Part shown: one piece after another, positions 28,851 to 37,155 of the stretch
Position numbering within the stretch: position 1 is the stretch's first letter
Layout of the letters: each line of letters begins with the position of its first letter
Origin: Planctomycetia bacterium
Lineage (GTDB): Bacteria; Planctomycetota; Planctomycetia; Pirellulales; PNKZ01
Length of the DNA stretch: 64,000 bases
Reading direction: 5' to 3'
NCBI GenBank assembly: GCA_021413845.1
Contig: JAIOPP010000127.1
Coordinates: forward strand, 1 to 64,000
The notes under the pieces: model-generated
Told to the model about the DNA's origin: nothing
Databases searched by the model: none
The model's input: the letters and a program-made list of their open reading frames with translations, nothing else
Made by a program: the position numbers and the translations under genes

Positions 28851-29212
28851 TCGGATTTCTCGGAACTGAAGTGTTGATACATCGCTTTCAGCGTTGCCTC
28901 AATCGCTTTCTTTCCTTGCGGGGAGAGGTTTTTATCTCGTCGAAACTGGGCAGCGATATTGGCCACCGGTGAGAGAAGGCCGGGCTGATTTTTGTCCCCA
29001 TCGATGATGTATTCATCGGCGGACAACCCGGACCATTTTAGAAGTGCAGCTAGGCTATCCACGTCTGGCCGTCGGCCTTGCGCCATACGAGTTAACGTCG
29101 ACGCACTTACCTCGGACTCTTCGGCAACTTGTTTCCATGTTAGATCGCGCGATTGTCGCTGATCTTCTAGGGCTGCAAAGAATCCTTCCGCGTCGAAAAT
29201 CCCCTTAGGCAT
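28847..29212 (-). CDS. Xre-family HTH transcriptional regulator
   Basis: 121 residues from the ATG at 29212; an alternative start at 29230 adds six residues. A helix-turn-helix occupies about residues 24-70: TWKQVAEESEVSASTLTRMA, followed by DSLAALLKWSGLSADEYI. The C-terminus (ANIAAQFRRDKNLSPQGKKA) would be the region recognised by ImmA. The gene overlaps the ImmA gene by 4 nt. The upstream AT-rich region holds an array of AATT-centred sites, likely its own operators. The role is probably repression of itself and of the divergent 29416 gene. Confidence 0.8.
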   Translation of the reverse strand: MPKGIFDAEGFFAALEDQRQSRDLTWKQVAEESEVSASTLTRMAQGRRPDVDSLAALLKWSGLSADEYIIDGDKNQPGLLSPVANIAAQFRRDKNLSPQGKKAIEATLKAMYQHFSSEKSE

Positions 29213-29242
29213 AAAATTTCTATTTAGCAATCGATTTCACTA

Positions 29243-29337
29243 TTGCAATTCTGCGGCCTGTGCGCTACGATTGGAATTGCAGGATGGCAATTTAAGTCTA
29301 CATCGCAATTTTAATGCGTCAAATGGAATTTTAATGC
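29243..29337. promoter_or_regulatory. AATT-centred operator-like array between Xre gene and secreted-repeat gene
   Basis: Five similar sites occur in 95 nt: TTGCAATT (29243), TTGGAATTGC (29271), TGGCAATTTAAG (29285), TCGCAATTTTAATGCG (29303) and TGGAATTTTAATGC (29324). All have G(C/G)AATT, and the last two are near-identical. The region is AT-rich and lies between the divergent starts at 29212 and 29416, where an Xre repressor would bind. Confidence 0.55.
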
Positions 29338-29415
29338 AAAGGAGGGGGAATTGGTACGAACGAGTTCGCGTTAGGCATCAGTTTGTTTTCTTGGATTATT
29401 TAAAGGATAGACTCG

Positions 29416-29877
29416 ATGAAAAAACTACTTTTTAGTGTCTTTTTATTACTTGCGACTACGAGTGTCGCGTTGGCCACAACTGCGGACCAAGCAACGGTGA
29501 GCGGTGCTTTAGACGCACTTGAATTTGAATTTATCAAGCCGAGGGACGGAACTATCGGCGGCCCGCAAGAGTATAAGGCAACTCAAGGAACTATCGCCGC
29601 TCTTCGGCGAACTCAATTCTGGGTGAAGAGCGACGGTTCCATCACCTTCACGAAGCCTCCTGGCGTCGGAGCTGGCGGCGTCGCAGCGACGAAGGAACAA
29701 TCTTTGATTGGTGATGCATTACAGAAATTGAAGTTTAAGTACGTTCAGCCGACCAACGGTAAAGTCGGTGGCGATCAAGAATATGAGGTTACTCACGAGA
29801 CGATTCGTCACTTGAGGGGTAGTCGATTTTGGCTGCTCGGGGATGGCTCGATCTCATTTAAGCCACCTACCGAATAG
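29416..29877 (+). CDS. small secreted protein of two internal repeats
   Basis: 153 residues. A Sec signal peptide (MKKLLFSVFLLLATTSVALA) is followed by two copies of a ~50-residue unit, about 31-82 and 101-151, identical at 23 of 48 aligned positions. Shared features are an AL-x-x-L-x-F start, a G-x-x-GG-x-QEY centre, T-I-x-x-LR, the pair FW, and a DGSI-x-F end. A short Gly/Ala linker joins them. The layout suggests a duplicated peptidoglycan- or ligand-binding module, but no family was recognised. It is divergent from Xre/ImmA and ends in a strong terminator. Confidence 0.75.
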   Translation: MKKLLFSVFLLLATTSVALATTADQATVSGALDALEFEFIKPRDGTIGGPQEYKATQGTIAALRRTQFWVKSDGSITFTKPPGVGAGGVAATKEQSLIGDALQKLKFKYVQPTNGKVGGDQEYEVTHETIRHLRGSRFWLLGDGSISFKPPTE

Positions 29878-29905
29878 AGTTGGTAGGTCGTCGCTAACGA
29901 AAAAA

Positions 29906-29939
29906 GGGATGTGTTACTTCAAAGTAGCACATCCCTTTT
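29906..29939. terminator. intrinsic terminator of the secreted-repeat gene
   Basis: A 13-bp stem (29906-29918 with 29923-29935, one T-G wobble) with a 4-nt loop TCAA is flanked by an A-run before and TTTT after. It therefore works as a canonical Rho-independent terminator and could act on both strands. Confidence 0.9.
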
Positions 29940-30240
29940 CCTTTCGACGACGGTGTTATCTGTGCCATTCCGCGTCCTGCCACCCCGACATTTCGATGTG
30001 ATTGCGGTCGTGCGGCGGTGTGCCGAGCAAACTCGATCGGCCTGTGATGCGGCGGCAGAATCGAGTTGGGAAAGCAGCGGGCATGCTTTCCTCAGCGAAT
30101 GTCCCGATCTGCGGTTGATCGTCGTGGCCGGGGGTGCCATGATTCTTCTTTAGAATCGGCTCACCGCCGGGCCGGTTCTTCGGTGTGTTACGATACGGAA
30201 AATTCCTTGCACTCTGCTACGAGATAGGTCGGCGATCGCT
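29940..30240. other. intergenic region, no gene seen
   Basis: About 300 nt between the terminator and the yebC-like gene. Open frames on both strands lack start signals or protein-like composition. It probably carries the promoter of the following gene. Confidence 0.5.
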
Positions 30241-30963
30241 ATGGGACGAAATTTCGAGAATCGCAAGAAGTCGATCTTTAAGACGGCCGGGCAGAAATCG
30301 AAGTTGTACTCGAAGTACGGTAAGCAACTGTACGTCGTCGCCAAGAACGGCGCTCCGGATCCTGACCTCAATCCGGCTTTGCGCAGCTTCATCGAGAAAG
30401 CCAAGCGAGATCAAGTGCCCGCCCACGTGATCGAAAAGGCGATCGAGAAGGCCCGCGGTGCCGGCGGGGAAGATTTCGCGACGGCCCGCTACGAAGGGTT
30501 CGGGCCGGGCGGGTCGTTGGTCATCGTCGATTGCTTGACGGACAACAATCAACGGACGATCTCCGAGGTTCGCAATTGTTTCACGAAGACCGGTTCGAAG
30601 ATGGGAGCGACCGGCTCCGCCGCGTTGTCGTTCGATCATCTGGCGGTGCTCTCCTTCAAAGGAGGGAACGAAGACGCGGTGCTCGAAGCGATGTTGAACG
30701 CCGACGTCAATCTGGACGACGTCGAATGCAAGGACGGCCACGTGACGGTCTTTGCGCCCCCCTCCGAGTTCTTCAAAGCGAAGACGGCATTGCTCCAAGC
30801 GTTTCCGGGCACCGAGTTGGAAGTGCAAGAGATCACCTTCTTAGCTCAGACCACGAAGACGCTCGAGCCGGACGACTTAGCCACGTTCGAAAAGCTGCTG
30901 GCTATGTTGCACGATTGCGACGACGTGCAGGAGATCTATCACAACGTGGACTTGCCGGGCTAG
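30241..30963 (+). CDS. yebC: YebC/PmpR/TACO1 family protein
   Basis: 240 residues, full length. It begins MGRNFENRKKSIFKTAGQKS, a variant of the usual GHSKWANIKH opening. The body has the family blocks NPALRSFIEKAKRDQVP, IEKAIEKARGAGGEDF, YEGFGPGGSLVIVDCLTDN, NRT-like RTISEVRNCFTKTGSKMG, and a C-terminal LLAMLHDCDDVQEIYHNV. Members were described as transcription regulators, and more recently as factors that help ribosomes at proline stretches, like TACO1 in mitochondria. This marks return to core genome to the right of the island. Confidence 0.92.
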   Translation: MGRNFENRKKSIFKTAGQKSKLYSKYGKQLYVVAKNGAPDPDLNPALRSFIEKAKRDQVPAHVIEKAIEKARGAGGEDFATARYEGFGPGGSLVIVDCLTDNNQRTISEVRNCFTKTGSKMGATGSAALSFDHLAVLSFKGGNEDAVLEAMLNADVNLDDVECKDGHVTVFAPPSEFFKAKTALLQAFPGTELEVQEITFLAQTTKTLEPDDLATFEKLLAMLHDCDDVQEIYHNVDLPG

Positions 30964-31108
30964 TCGGCTCCGTTGCATCGTCGGTGCCGGCTGCGGGTTG
31001 CGTCGTACGGCGGCAAAACCACTTGTGTTCGGCGTGGGCCGTGGGCAACATGGAGGGATGCCGCCGCGAACAGCCTGCTCGGCGCTCCCGCCTACGAGAC
31101 CCTGCCTG

Positions 31109-32413
31109 ATGTCGAAGCGTGCGATTCGTCGTTGTTTTTCGGTCGGCTCGGCGGCGGCGTGTTTACTCGTCGGGTTGTTCGCTGCGAGCGGGCAGGCTCA
31201 GGATTTCGAGAGCGCGCCGATCGAGTACGCGAAGCGGGTCCCTAGGAATCGGGTCTCCGAATTGATGGCCGATGTGCAGGTCGGCAAGAAGACGTTGAAG
31301 CACGACGCGGAGTTCGGCTATCTCCGTTCGCTCTTGGCCGAGCTGGCCGTGCCCGTCTCGTCGCAGACGCTGGTGTTTTCCAAAACCAGTTTGCAGCGCC
31401 ACTACATCAAGGCGAGCACGCCGCGAGCCCTGTACTTCAACGACGACACTTACATCGGCTACTGCCAAGACGGCGACGTGCTCGAGATCTCGACCGTCGA
31501 CGACGACCTGGGAGCGGTCTTCTACACGCTTGCGCAAGAGCCGGAGAAAGTTCCGTCGGCCATCCGGCAGACCGACACCTGCTTGATCTGCCATGCCGCC
31601 ACGCCGACCAAGGGAGTGCCGGGCCACACGCTGCGCTCCGTCTATAGCGATGCGGCCGGCTATCCGATTCTGTCGTCGGGCACTTACCGCACCGATCAGT
31701 CGAGCCCTTTCGATCGTCGCTGGGGAGGTTGGTACGTTACCGGAACGCACGGCGAGCAGAAGCATCTCGGCAATATCGTGCATACCGGCTACGGCAATCC
31801 CGAGCGAGCCGACAACGCCGCGGGGCAGAACGTGGTCGACCTCGGGCATCTGCTGGAAACGAAGAACTACCCGACGCCGCATAGCGACATCGTGGCGCTG
31901 ATGGTGCTGGCGCATCAGACCGAAGCGCACAACTTCATCACGCGCGCCAACTTCACGACGCGGCAAGCGATGCACGATCAGGAGAGCTTGAATCGCGAAC
32001 TGGGTCTGCCGCCCGACGAGCCGCGCGAGAGCACGCAGAGCCGCATCAGGAGCGTGTGCGAGCCGCTGTTGGAATATCTCTTCTTCAGCGACGAAACTCC
32101 GCTGACGCACAAGCTCGAGGGGACGAGCGGATTCGCCGCGGAGTTTGCGCGGCCGGGGCCGCGCGATCGGCGCGGGCGCTCGCTCCGCGACCTCGATATG
32201 CAAAGCCGGATGTTCCGCTATCCGTGCAGCTACCTGATCTATTCGTCGAGCTTTCGGGCCCTGCCGAAGGAAGCGAAGGAGTACGTGTTTCGACGCATGG
32301 CCGAGATCTTGAGCGGCAAAGACGAGAGCGAGAATTTCCGACATCTATCGCCGGAAGATCGCCGCGCAGTGCGCGAGATCCTGGCGGACACGCTGCCCGA
32401 GCTTAAGCTCTGA
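31109..32413 (+). CDS. exported protein with CxxCH haem-binding motif
   Basis: 434 residues from the ATG at 31109, giving a signal peptide (SVGSAAACLLVGLFAASGQAQ). The frame is open further upstream, but that part is not protein-like. One haem-type motif CLICH lies at about residue 160, in TDTCLICHAATPTKGVPGH. Other blocks include RALYFNDDTYIGYCQDGD, GGWYVTGTHGEQKHLGN and MVLAHQTEAHNFITRANF. This matches a group of planctomycete and proteobacterial cytochrome-like proteins of unknown function. The periplasmic location is inferred from the signal peptide. A GC hairpin follows the stop. Confidence 0.75.
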   Translation: MSKRAIRRCFSVGSAAACLLVGLFAASGQAQDFESAPIEYAKRVPRNRVSELMADVQVGKKTLKHDAEFGYLRSLLAELAVPVSSQTLVFSKTSLQRHYIKASTPRALYFNDDTYIGYCQDGDVLEISTVDDDLGAVFYTLAQEPEKVPSAIRQTDTCLICHAATPTKGVPGHTLRSVYSDAAGYPILSSGTYRTDQSSPFDRRWGGWYVTGTHGEQKHLGNIVHTGYGNPERADNAAGQNVVDLGHLLETKNYPTPHSDIVALMVLAHQTEAHNFITRANFTTRQAMHDQESLNRELGLPPDEPRESTQSRIRSVCEPLLEYLFFSDETPLTHKLEGTSGFAAEFARPGPRDRRGRSLRDLDMQSRMFRYPCSYLIYSSSFRALPKEAKEYVFRRMAEILSGKDESENFRHLSPEDRRAVREILADTLPELKL

Positions 32414-32438
32414 GGCCGGCGACCGGCGTAAGCCGGCC
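32414..32438. terminator. hairpin between convergent genes
   Basis: GGCCGGC (32414-32420) pairs with GCCGGCC (32432-32438) around 11 nt, exactly between two convergent stop codons. It may serve both genes. No T-tract. Confidence 0.4.
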
Positions 32439-32439
32439 G

Positions 32440-35400
32440 TTACTTCGAGCGCTTCGTAGCGAGCGGGGTGAGCCGAATCGAGTGGATGTGAAACGGCGTA
32501 TGCGATCCGAGGAACAACGATTGCTTGTTCGGGAGGTCCCAAAACTTGGTCGAGAGTTGATCCGGCCGTCCTTGCCAATCGACGACCTTCTCGGCGTCGC
32601 AAAATACCTTGACGCCGCCGGAGCGCACTTCAACGCGCACCGTCTTGCGCTGGTCGAGCGGAAGTCGAGAGCCGAGATTCTTCGTCGGATTGCGATCGTT
32701 GTTCAGGCCTTCACCGTCGAGCAGTTCGATCCCCCAGCGTCCGGAAGCGTTATACGAGTCCATCATCGCAGTCGCTTGCCGGCCGCCGGAAACGAAGCCT
32801 AGGACCATTCCCGTGCCTCCCGGCATCTTGCGCTCGATGACAAGCTCGACTTCATACTCCGCCGGAACCGCTCCCGGGGTCGGCAAGTAGAGTCGAGCTT
32901 GTCCGTTGCCGCCGCCGTTGTTCGGTGTGACGAGTACGCTGCCTTGCTTCGTCCAACCTCCCGCGACGACATCGCGCGGAATCTCGATGGCCGCGAGAAG
33001 ATCGATCGTTGCTGCCGCCGCAGGCTTCGCAACGGTCGTAACGGAACCCTTGCCCGAAAGGTTGCGGAAGACGATGTTGCGAAAACGAACCTCGACCGGC
33101 GTGCCTTGAGAGACGAGTTGCCAACCGAGGAGGCCTTGATCGGGAAGGTCGAAATCTCCGTCGGTAGTCGTGCTGCCGTTGACCGTGATCGTCAGGTGCT
33201 TGCCCACGCAGCGCACCGTCATCCGATTATAGTCGTTCTCTTTGTGCAGCTTGGCGGGAGTCTCGGGAGGAGCGGCCGATAAGACTCCGTTGCGCGGACC
33301 GCTTTGCCACCAGAGTCCGCCGTATCCCGTTTTGCCGGTGGCGCCGATCTCGGCTTGCGGGCCGGTCATCATGAGCGTCGTCGGGTCGAAGATCGTGCTG
33401 CGGAACTGCAATCCCGAGTTGGCTCGATCGCCCTGCAACTTCACCTCGTATTCGCATTCGAAATCGCGATAGGTTTTCGTGCCGTAAAGGAAAGTGATTC
33501 CTTGTTGCTGCAATGTTCCCACCAGCTCGCCGGCTTCCCATCTCCAAACGCCGGGCCGGCCGGTCCAGTCGGTGAGATCGACACCGTTGAAGAGCCGAAC
33601 GACGCCCGCGGACGAAGCCGGCGCTTCGGCAGCAGCGGGCGTCGTTCCACTGCGCACCCATGTCGTACCGATGATTTGTCCGTGTCGTCCGTGGCCGGAA
33701 GAATCGAGAAGTTCGGTCCCCGAACCCTCGTCGCAGTGATACAGAGCGAGCGTATTCGCATCCGGCGCGAAGCGCTCGTCAGGCTCAAAGTCGACGACAT
33801 AGCGAGCTGTCGATGAGACGCGGATTTCGTCGATTTTGCCGTCGTAGCGCGAGGGGAAACCCCCGAGTCGCTCGCTACCGATCCATGTACCGTCGAACTT
33901 TGCCGCGTTTGAGGGCGTTGACGACCCAGTTTGCTTCTTGACCAGTTTTCCGTCGACGAACAATCGCGACTCGCCCGCATCGACGACGTACGCCAAATGC
34001 GTCCAGCGGTCCGCCGACACGGGCGGGCCGAATAGATCACGACCGACTTTGTCGTCGGCGGTTCGTTCCGCGCCGTGGGGATTGCGATTCGCAAAATGGA
34101 GTTGGACCGGGGCCCGGCCATTGACGCGCACGATCGGCATCGTTTTAACGCTGAAGTCTCGTACACGACATTCCAACGTGCATGATTCGCCGTCGCGTTG
34201 GAGTTTGGGGATGACTATTTCGCTAGTCACCCCGTTGAAACTTAATGCCGCATCGGCGATTAGAGCCGGCGAAGAAGATGCGACCGGTTGGCTCAAGGAC
34301 GGTCCGGACGCCGTGCGCGGCGTGCCGTCGGAGTTTAGTTCTCTTAGGCGGAGATTGCGGAACTCCAGCTGCGACGGATAGAGCTGCAAGCCGAGTCGGC
34401 CGCGCGTGCGCTTCCCCGGCGCAAGCTCCGTGGCGACGACGAGCGTGCCGTTGATCGAGATGCGTGCGCTGTCTTTGAAGACTGCTAAGCGGAATCGATG
34501 CCACGCGCCGGCGGGTGGGCGCACTTCCGGCTGCGGCGCGACGGAGCCGTAGATGGCGCCGGTTCGGCTCGTCCCGCCGATCGTCGCGAACCTCGGCGAG
34601 TTGTCGTCGAGCAACTGAACTTCTTGGAAGTCGGCGCCGGAGATCTTTCCCTCGGGCCAGGCCCGAAAGAAGACGCCGCTGTTGCTGTCGGGTCCGAGTT
34701 TATAGTCCATTTCGAATTCGAAATCGTCGTACTCGGCGTCGGACATCAACCAGCCCGGCGTACCGCTCGTTTGCCCGACGAGCACCCCGCCGGAAACGCG
34801 CCAACCGTGGAGCCCTTGCGGAGTCCAGCCGGTGAGGTCGCGGCCGTTGAACAGGCTTTGCCAACCATCGGTCAACGGCATGGCAGGAGGATTGGTTGCG
34901 AGGGTCGAAGGCGTTGCGGTCGGCGTAGTCCACTCGACGAGGCAATTGGGTCGTGCTTTCTTTAGCTCCGCCACTCCGGCCGCGGTGACACCCGTACCGT
35001 CGAGCCACACATAGTTCAGGTTCGGCAACTGACTAAGATGCTTGAGGCCCGAGTCGGTGATTCCGGTGACGTTACGAAGATCCAAATCGCTCAATGTTTT
35101 AAATCGGTCTGCGGCCCACTTCAGGCTGTCATCGGTGAGCCCACTTCCCGCGAGGCAGAGTGTTTCGAGTTTAGGTAAATCACTCAACTGCTGAAGAACG
35201 GTATCGGAAACTCGGGTGTTTTTAATGCTGATGGATGTAAGCCGAGTTAACCCGCTGAGTACCTTGAGCGAGGAGACGTTGCCGTTATCGCGCATAATAC
35301 GGAGCACATAGAACGGCTCGCGCGGAAGCTCCGATTTGTTCCGTACTTGGGTCGAACCGAAAGCGGCACTCGCCGCCAAAGCGATGTCGCAGCTGACGGT

Positions 35401-36969
35401 TGCCTTCTCGGACAGGCACCATTCCGCGGCGGCGCGATTCCTTTGCACTTCCGCCGCCGCGAGTATGGTCGCGGCCGGTGCAGGGGTCGTCGGCACGACT
35501 TCGACACTTGCCCCGCCGGGCACGTTCAACTCCGCGACCACGTTGCCGTCTTTATCGCGGACCTTCACGATGATCCCCGCCACGAGCAACAGCACGGCTC
35601 CTGCGATCCCGGCCGCGATGAGCTTCGTCTTGTTGTTCGCGCCGGTGAACTTCGCACTCTTCGTGGGAGGCCGAGCCGAAGTCGATGCGTTCCTCGCGCG
35701 CGTGGCGGCATTCGCCGCCGGAGCGAGCATTTCGCTCTTGGGATCGGTTTCCACTTCCGCTTGATCGAACTGTGCGGTGGCGTCGAACTGTGCCGTGGAG
35801 GAAGCCTTCGACGCCGACGCCGGTTTCACTTGCGAGGTCGCGCTTCCCGGCTTCGTCGGCCCGCTTCCCATCGCGTTCATGAACGACGCGAGCTCGGCAT
35901 TGTTCCCGACGCGCGAACCGCCGGCCCCGCCGTGCGAGCCGCCGGTCGCGGAGCTTCCGTCTTTCGCAAACGGCATCAGTGCCGCGATCACTTCGTTCAT
36001 CGACTGAAAGCGATCTTGCGGTCGCTTGGCGATCATCTTGTGGAAGGCTTGCTCGAGCGGCCAGGGAACGTCGTCGCGCGTCTTCACGAGCGACGGCAGC
36101 GGCGCGTCGCGGTGCGCCATGAGCCGGCCGATCATCGTGTCGTTTTCGTAGGCCTTCTTCGCCGTGAGCAGATACCAGAGCGTGCAGCCGAGCGAATAGA
36201 TATCGGCCCGCGCATCGGCCGTCTTCGTATTCGTCGCTTGCTCGGGACTCATATAGTCGACGGTCCCCATCACCTGCTCGGTCGCCGTGAGACCGTCGTC
36301 CCCCCCTTCGATGCGCGCGAGCCCCATGTCGAGAATCTTGACGACCCCTTTATTGTCGAGCAGCAAGTTCGCCGGCTTAATGTCGCGATGGATTACTCCT
36401 TCGCCGTGGGCGAACGCCAAGCCCTTCGCGGCTTGCAACACGTAGTCGATCGCCACTTCGACCGTGAGCGGACCGTTTTTCTTGACCAAGTCGGAGAGGT
36501 CGCCGCCGTCGACGAATTGCATCACGAGATACTTCACGCTCCCGGCCTCGCCGGAGTCGTACGCCGTGACGATGTTCGGATGCTCGAGCCGCGCCGCGGC
36601 TTGCACTTCGCGCTGGAACCGCTTCACGGCCGCTTCGTCTTTCATCGCCGCGCCGGACATCACCTTCAGCGCCACGATTCGTTTCATCCGTCGATGCCGC
36701 GCTTTGTAGACTTGCCCCATCCCGCCCGCGCCGATCTCGGCCAGCACGGTGTAGTCGCCCATGATCAGCCGCGCCCCCCGGCCGGCGAGGATCTCACGGG
36801 CCTGAAACTCGGTGAGTTTGTTTTGTGCGATGAAGTGCCGGGCAAAGGCTTCGCCGTCTTTCGGGCGTTCGCCTGCGGGAATCGCACCCCAGGCCGCGCG
36901 CACTTCGTCGGCCGTCATCAGTTGCGACGTCGTGAGTGCCTTGCCGAATTGTTCGCTCGAGACAGCCAT
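32440..36969 (-). CDS. membrane Ser/Thr protein kinase fused to LRR, DUF1080 and LamG modules
   Basis: 1509 residues. The cytoplasmic kinase spans about 73-330: glycine loop GAGGMGQVYKA with Lys102, HRDIKPAN at 194-201, DMG at 214-216 in place of DFG, and GTVDYMSPEQ. A Ser/Ala/Thr-rich linker leads to one TM helix (about 448-467). Outside the membrane come leucine-rich repeats (about 566-680; SDLPKLETLCLAGSGLTDDS), a DUF1080 module (about 700-870), a LamG-like module (about 910-1090), a second DUF1080 (about 1123-1297) and a final beta-sandwich. The protein looks like a receptor kinase that would sense carbohydrates. Ligand and targets are unknown. Confidence 0.9.
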   Translation of the reverse strand: MAVSSEQFGKALTTSQLMTADEVRAAWGAIPAGERPKDGEAFARHFIAQNKLTEFQAREILAGRGARLIMGDYTVLAEIGAGGMGQVYKARHRRMKRIVALKVMSGAAMKDEAAVKRFQREVQAAARLEHPNIVTAYDSGEAGSVKYLVMQFVDGGDLSDLVKKNGPLTVEVAIDYVLQAAKGLAFAHGEGVIHRDIKPANLLLDNKGVVKILDMGLARIEGGDDGLTATEQVMGTVDYMSPEQATNTKTADARADIYSLGCTLWYLLTAKKAYENDTMIGRLMAHRDAPLPSLVKTRDDVPWPLEQAFHKMIAKRPQDRFQSMNEVIAALMPFAKDGSSATGGSHGGAGGSRVGNNAELASFMNAMGSGPTKPGSATSQVKPASASKASSTAQFDATAQFDQAEVETDPKSEMLAPAANAATRARNASTSARPPTKSAKFTGANNKTKLIAAGIAGAVLLLVAGIIVKVRDKDGNVVAELNVPGGASVEVVPTTPAPAATILAAAEVQRNRAAAEWCLSEKATVSCDIALAASAAFGSTQVRNKSELPREPFYVLRIMRDNGNVSSLKVLSGLTRLTSISIKNTRVSDTVLQQLSDLPKLETLCLAGSGLTDDSLKWAADRFKTLSDLDLRNVTGITDSGLKHLSQLPNLNYVWLDGTGVTAAGVAELKKARPNCLVEWTTPTATPSTLATNPPAMPLTDGWQSLFNGRDLTGWTPQGLHGWRVSGGVLVGQTSGTPGWLMSDAEYDDFEFEMDYKLGPDSNSGVFFRAWPEGKISGADFQEVQLLDDNSPRFATIGGTSRTGAIYGSVAPQPEVRPPAGAWHRFRLAVFKDSARISINGTLVVATELAPGKRTRGRLGLQLYPSQLEFRNLRLRELNSDGTPRTASGPSLSQPVASSSPALIADAALSFNGVTSEIVIPKLQRDGESCTLECRVRDFSVKTMPIVRVNGRAPVQLHFANRNPHGAERTADDKVGRDLFGPPVSADRWTHLAYVVDAGESRLFVDGKLVKKQTGSSTPSNAAKFDGTWIGSERLGGFPSRYDGKIDEIRVSSTARYVVDFEPDERFAPDANTLALYHCDEGSGTELLDSSGHGRHGQIIGTTWVRSGTTPAAAEAPASSAGVVRLFNGVDLTDWTGRPGVWRWEAGELVGTLQQQGITFLYGTKTYRDFECEYEVKLQGDRANSGLQFRSTIFDPTTLMMTGPQAEIGATGKTGYGGLWWQSGPRNGVLSAAPPETPAKLHKENDYNRMTVRCVGKHLTITVNGSTTTDGDFDLPDQGLLGWQLVSQGTPVEVRFRNIVFRNLSGKGSVTTVAKPAAAATIDLLAAIEIPRDVVAGGWTKQGSVLVTPNNGGGNGQARLYLPTPGAVPAEYEVELVIERKMPGGTGMVLGFVSGGRQATAMMDSYNASGRWGIELLDGEGLNNDRNPTKNLGSRLPLDQRKTVRVEVRSGGVKVFCDAEKVVDWQGRPDQLSTKFWDLPNKQSLFLGSHTPFHIHSIRLTPLATKRSK

Positions 36970-37155
36970 AACCTGTGCGGATCCAAGCCACAGAGAATCT
37001 CATGCACCTCTACGGATGAGCTCCCCCAAAAGGATTGATTCATGATAACGAGCTTACCAGGGGGAATGACAGCAGAAAACGTACGCGGGCGTTGTCGAGG
37101 TGAAACTTTCGGTTTACGTCGAAATGCCTGTTTTCGCGGTCCGGGAACGGATCGG

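Noticed and set aside
19479-30240. Retron or diversity-generating retroelement in the island
   Set aside because: No reverse transcriptase motif and no template/variable repeat pair was seen.
35347-37038. 563-residue plus-strand open frame opposite the kinase gene
   Set aside because: Arg-rich shadow of the kinase. The kinase motifs are on the minus strand.
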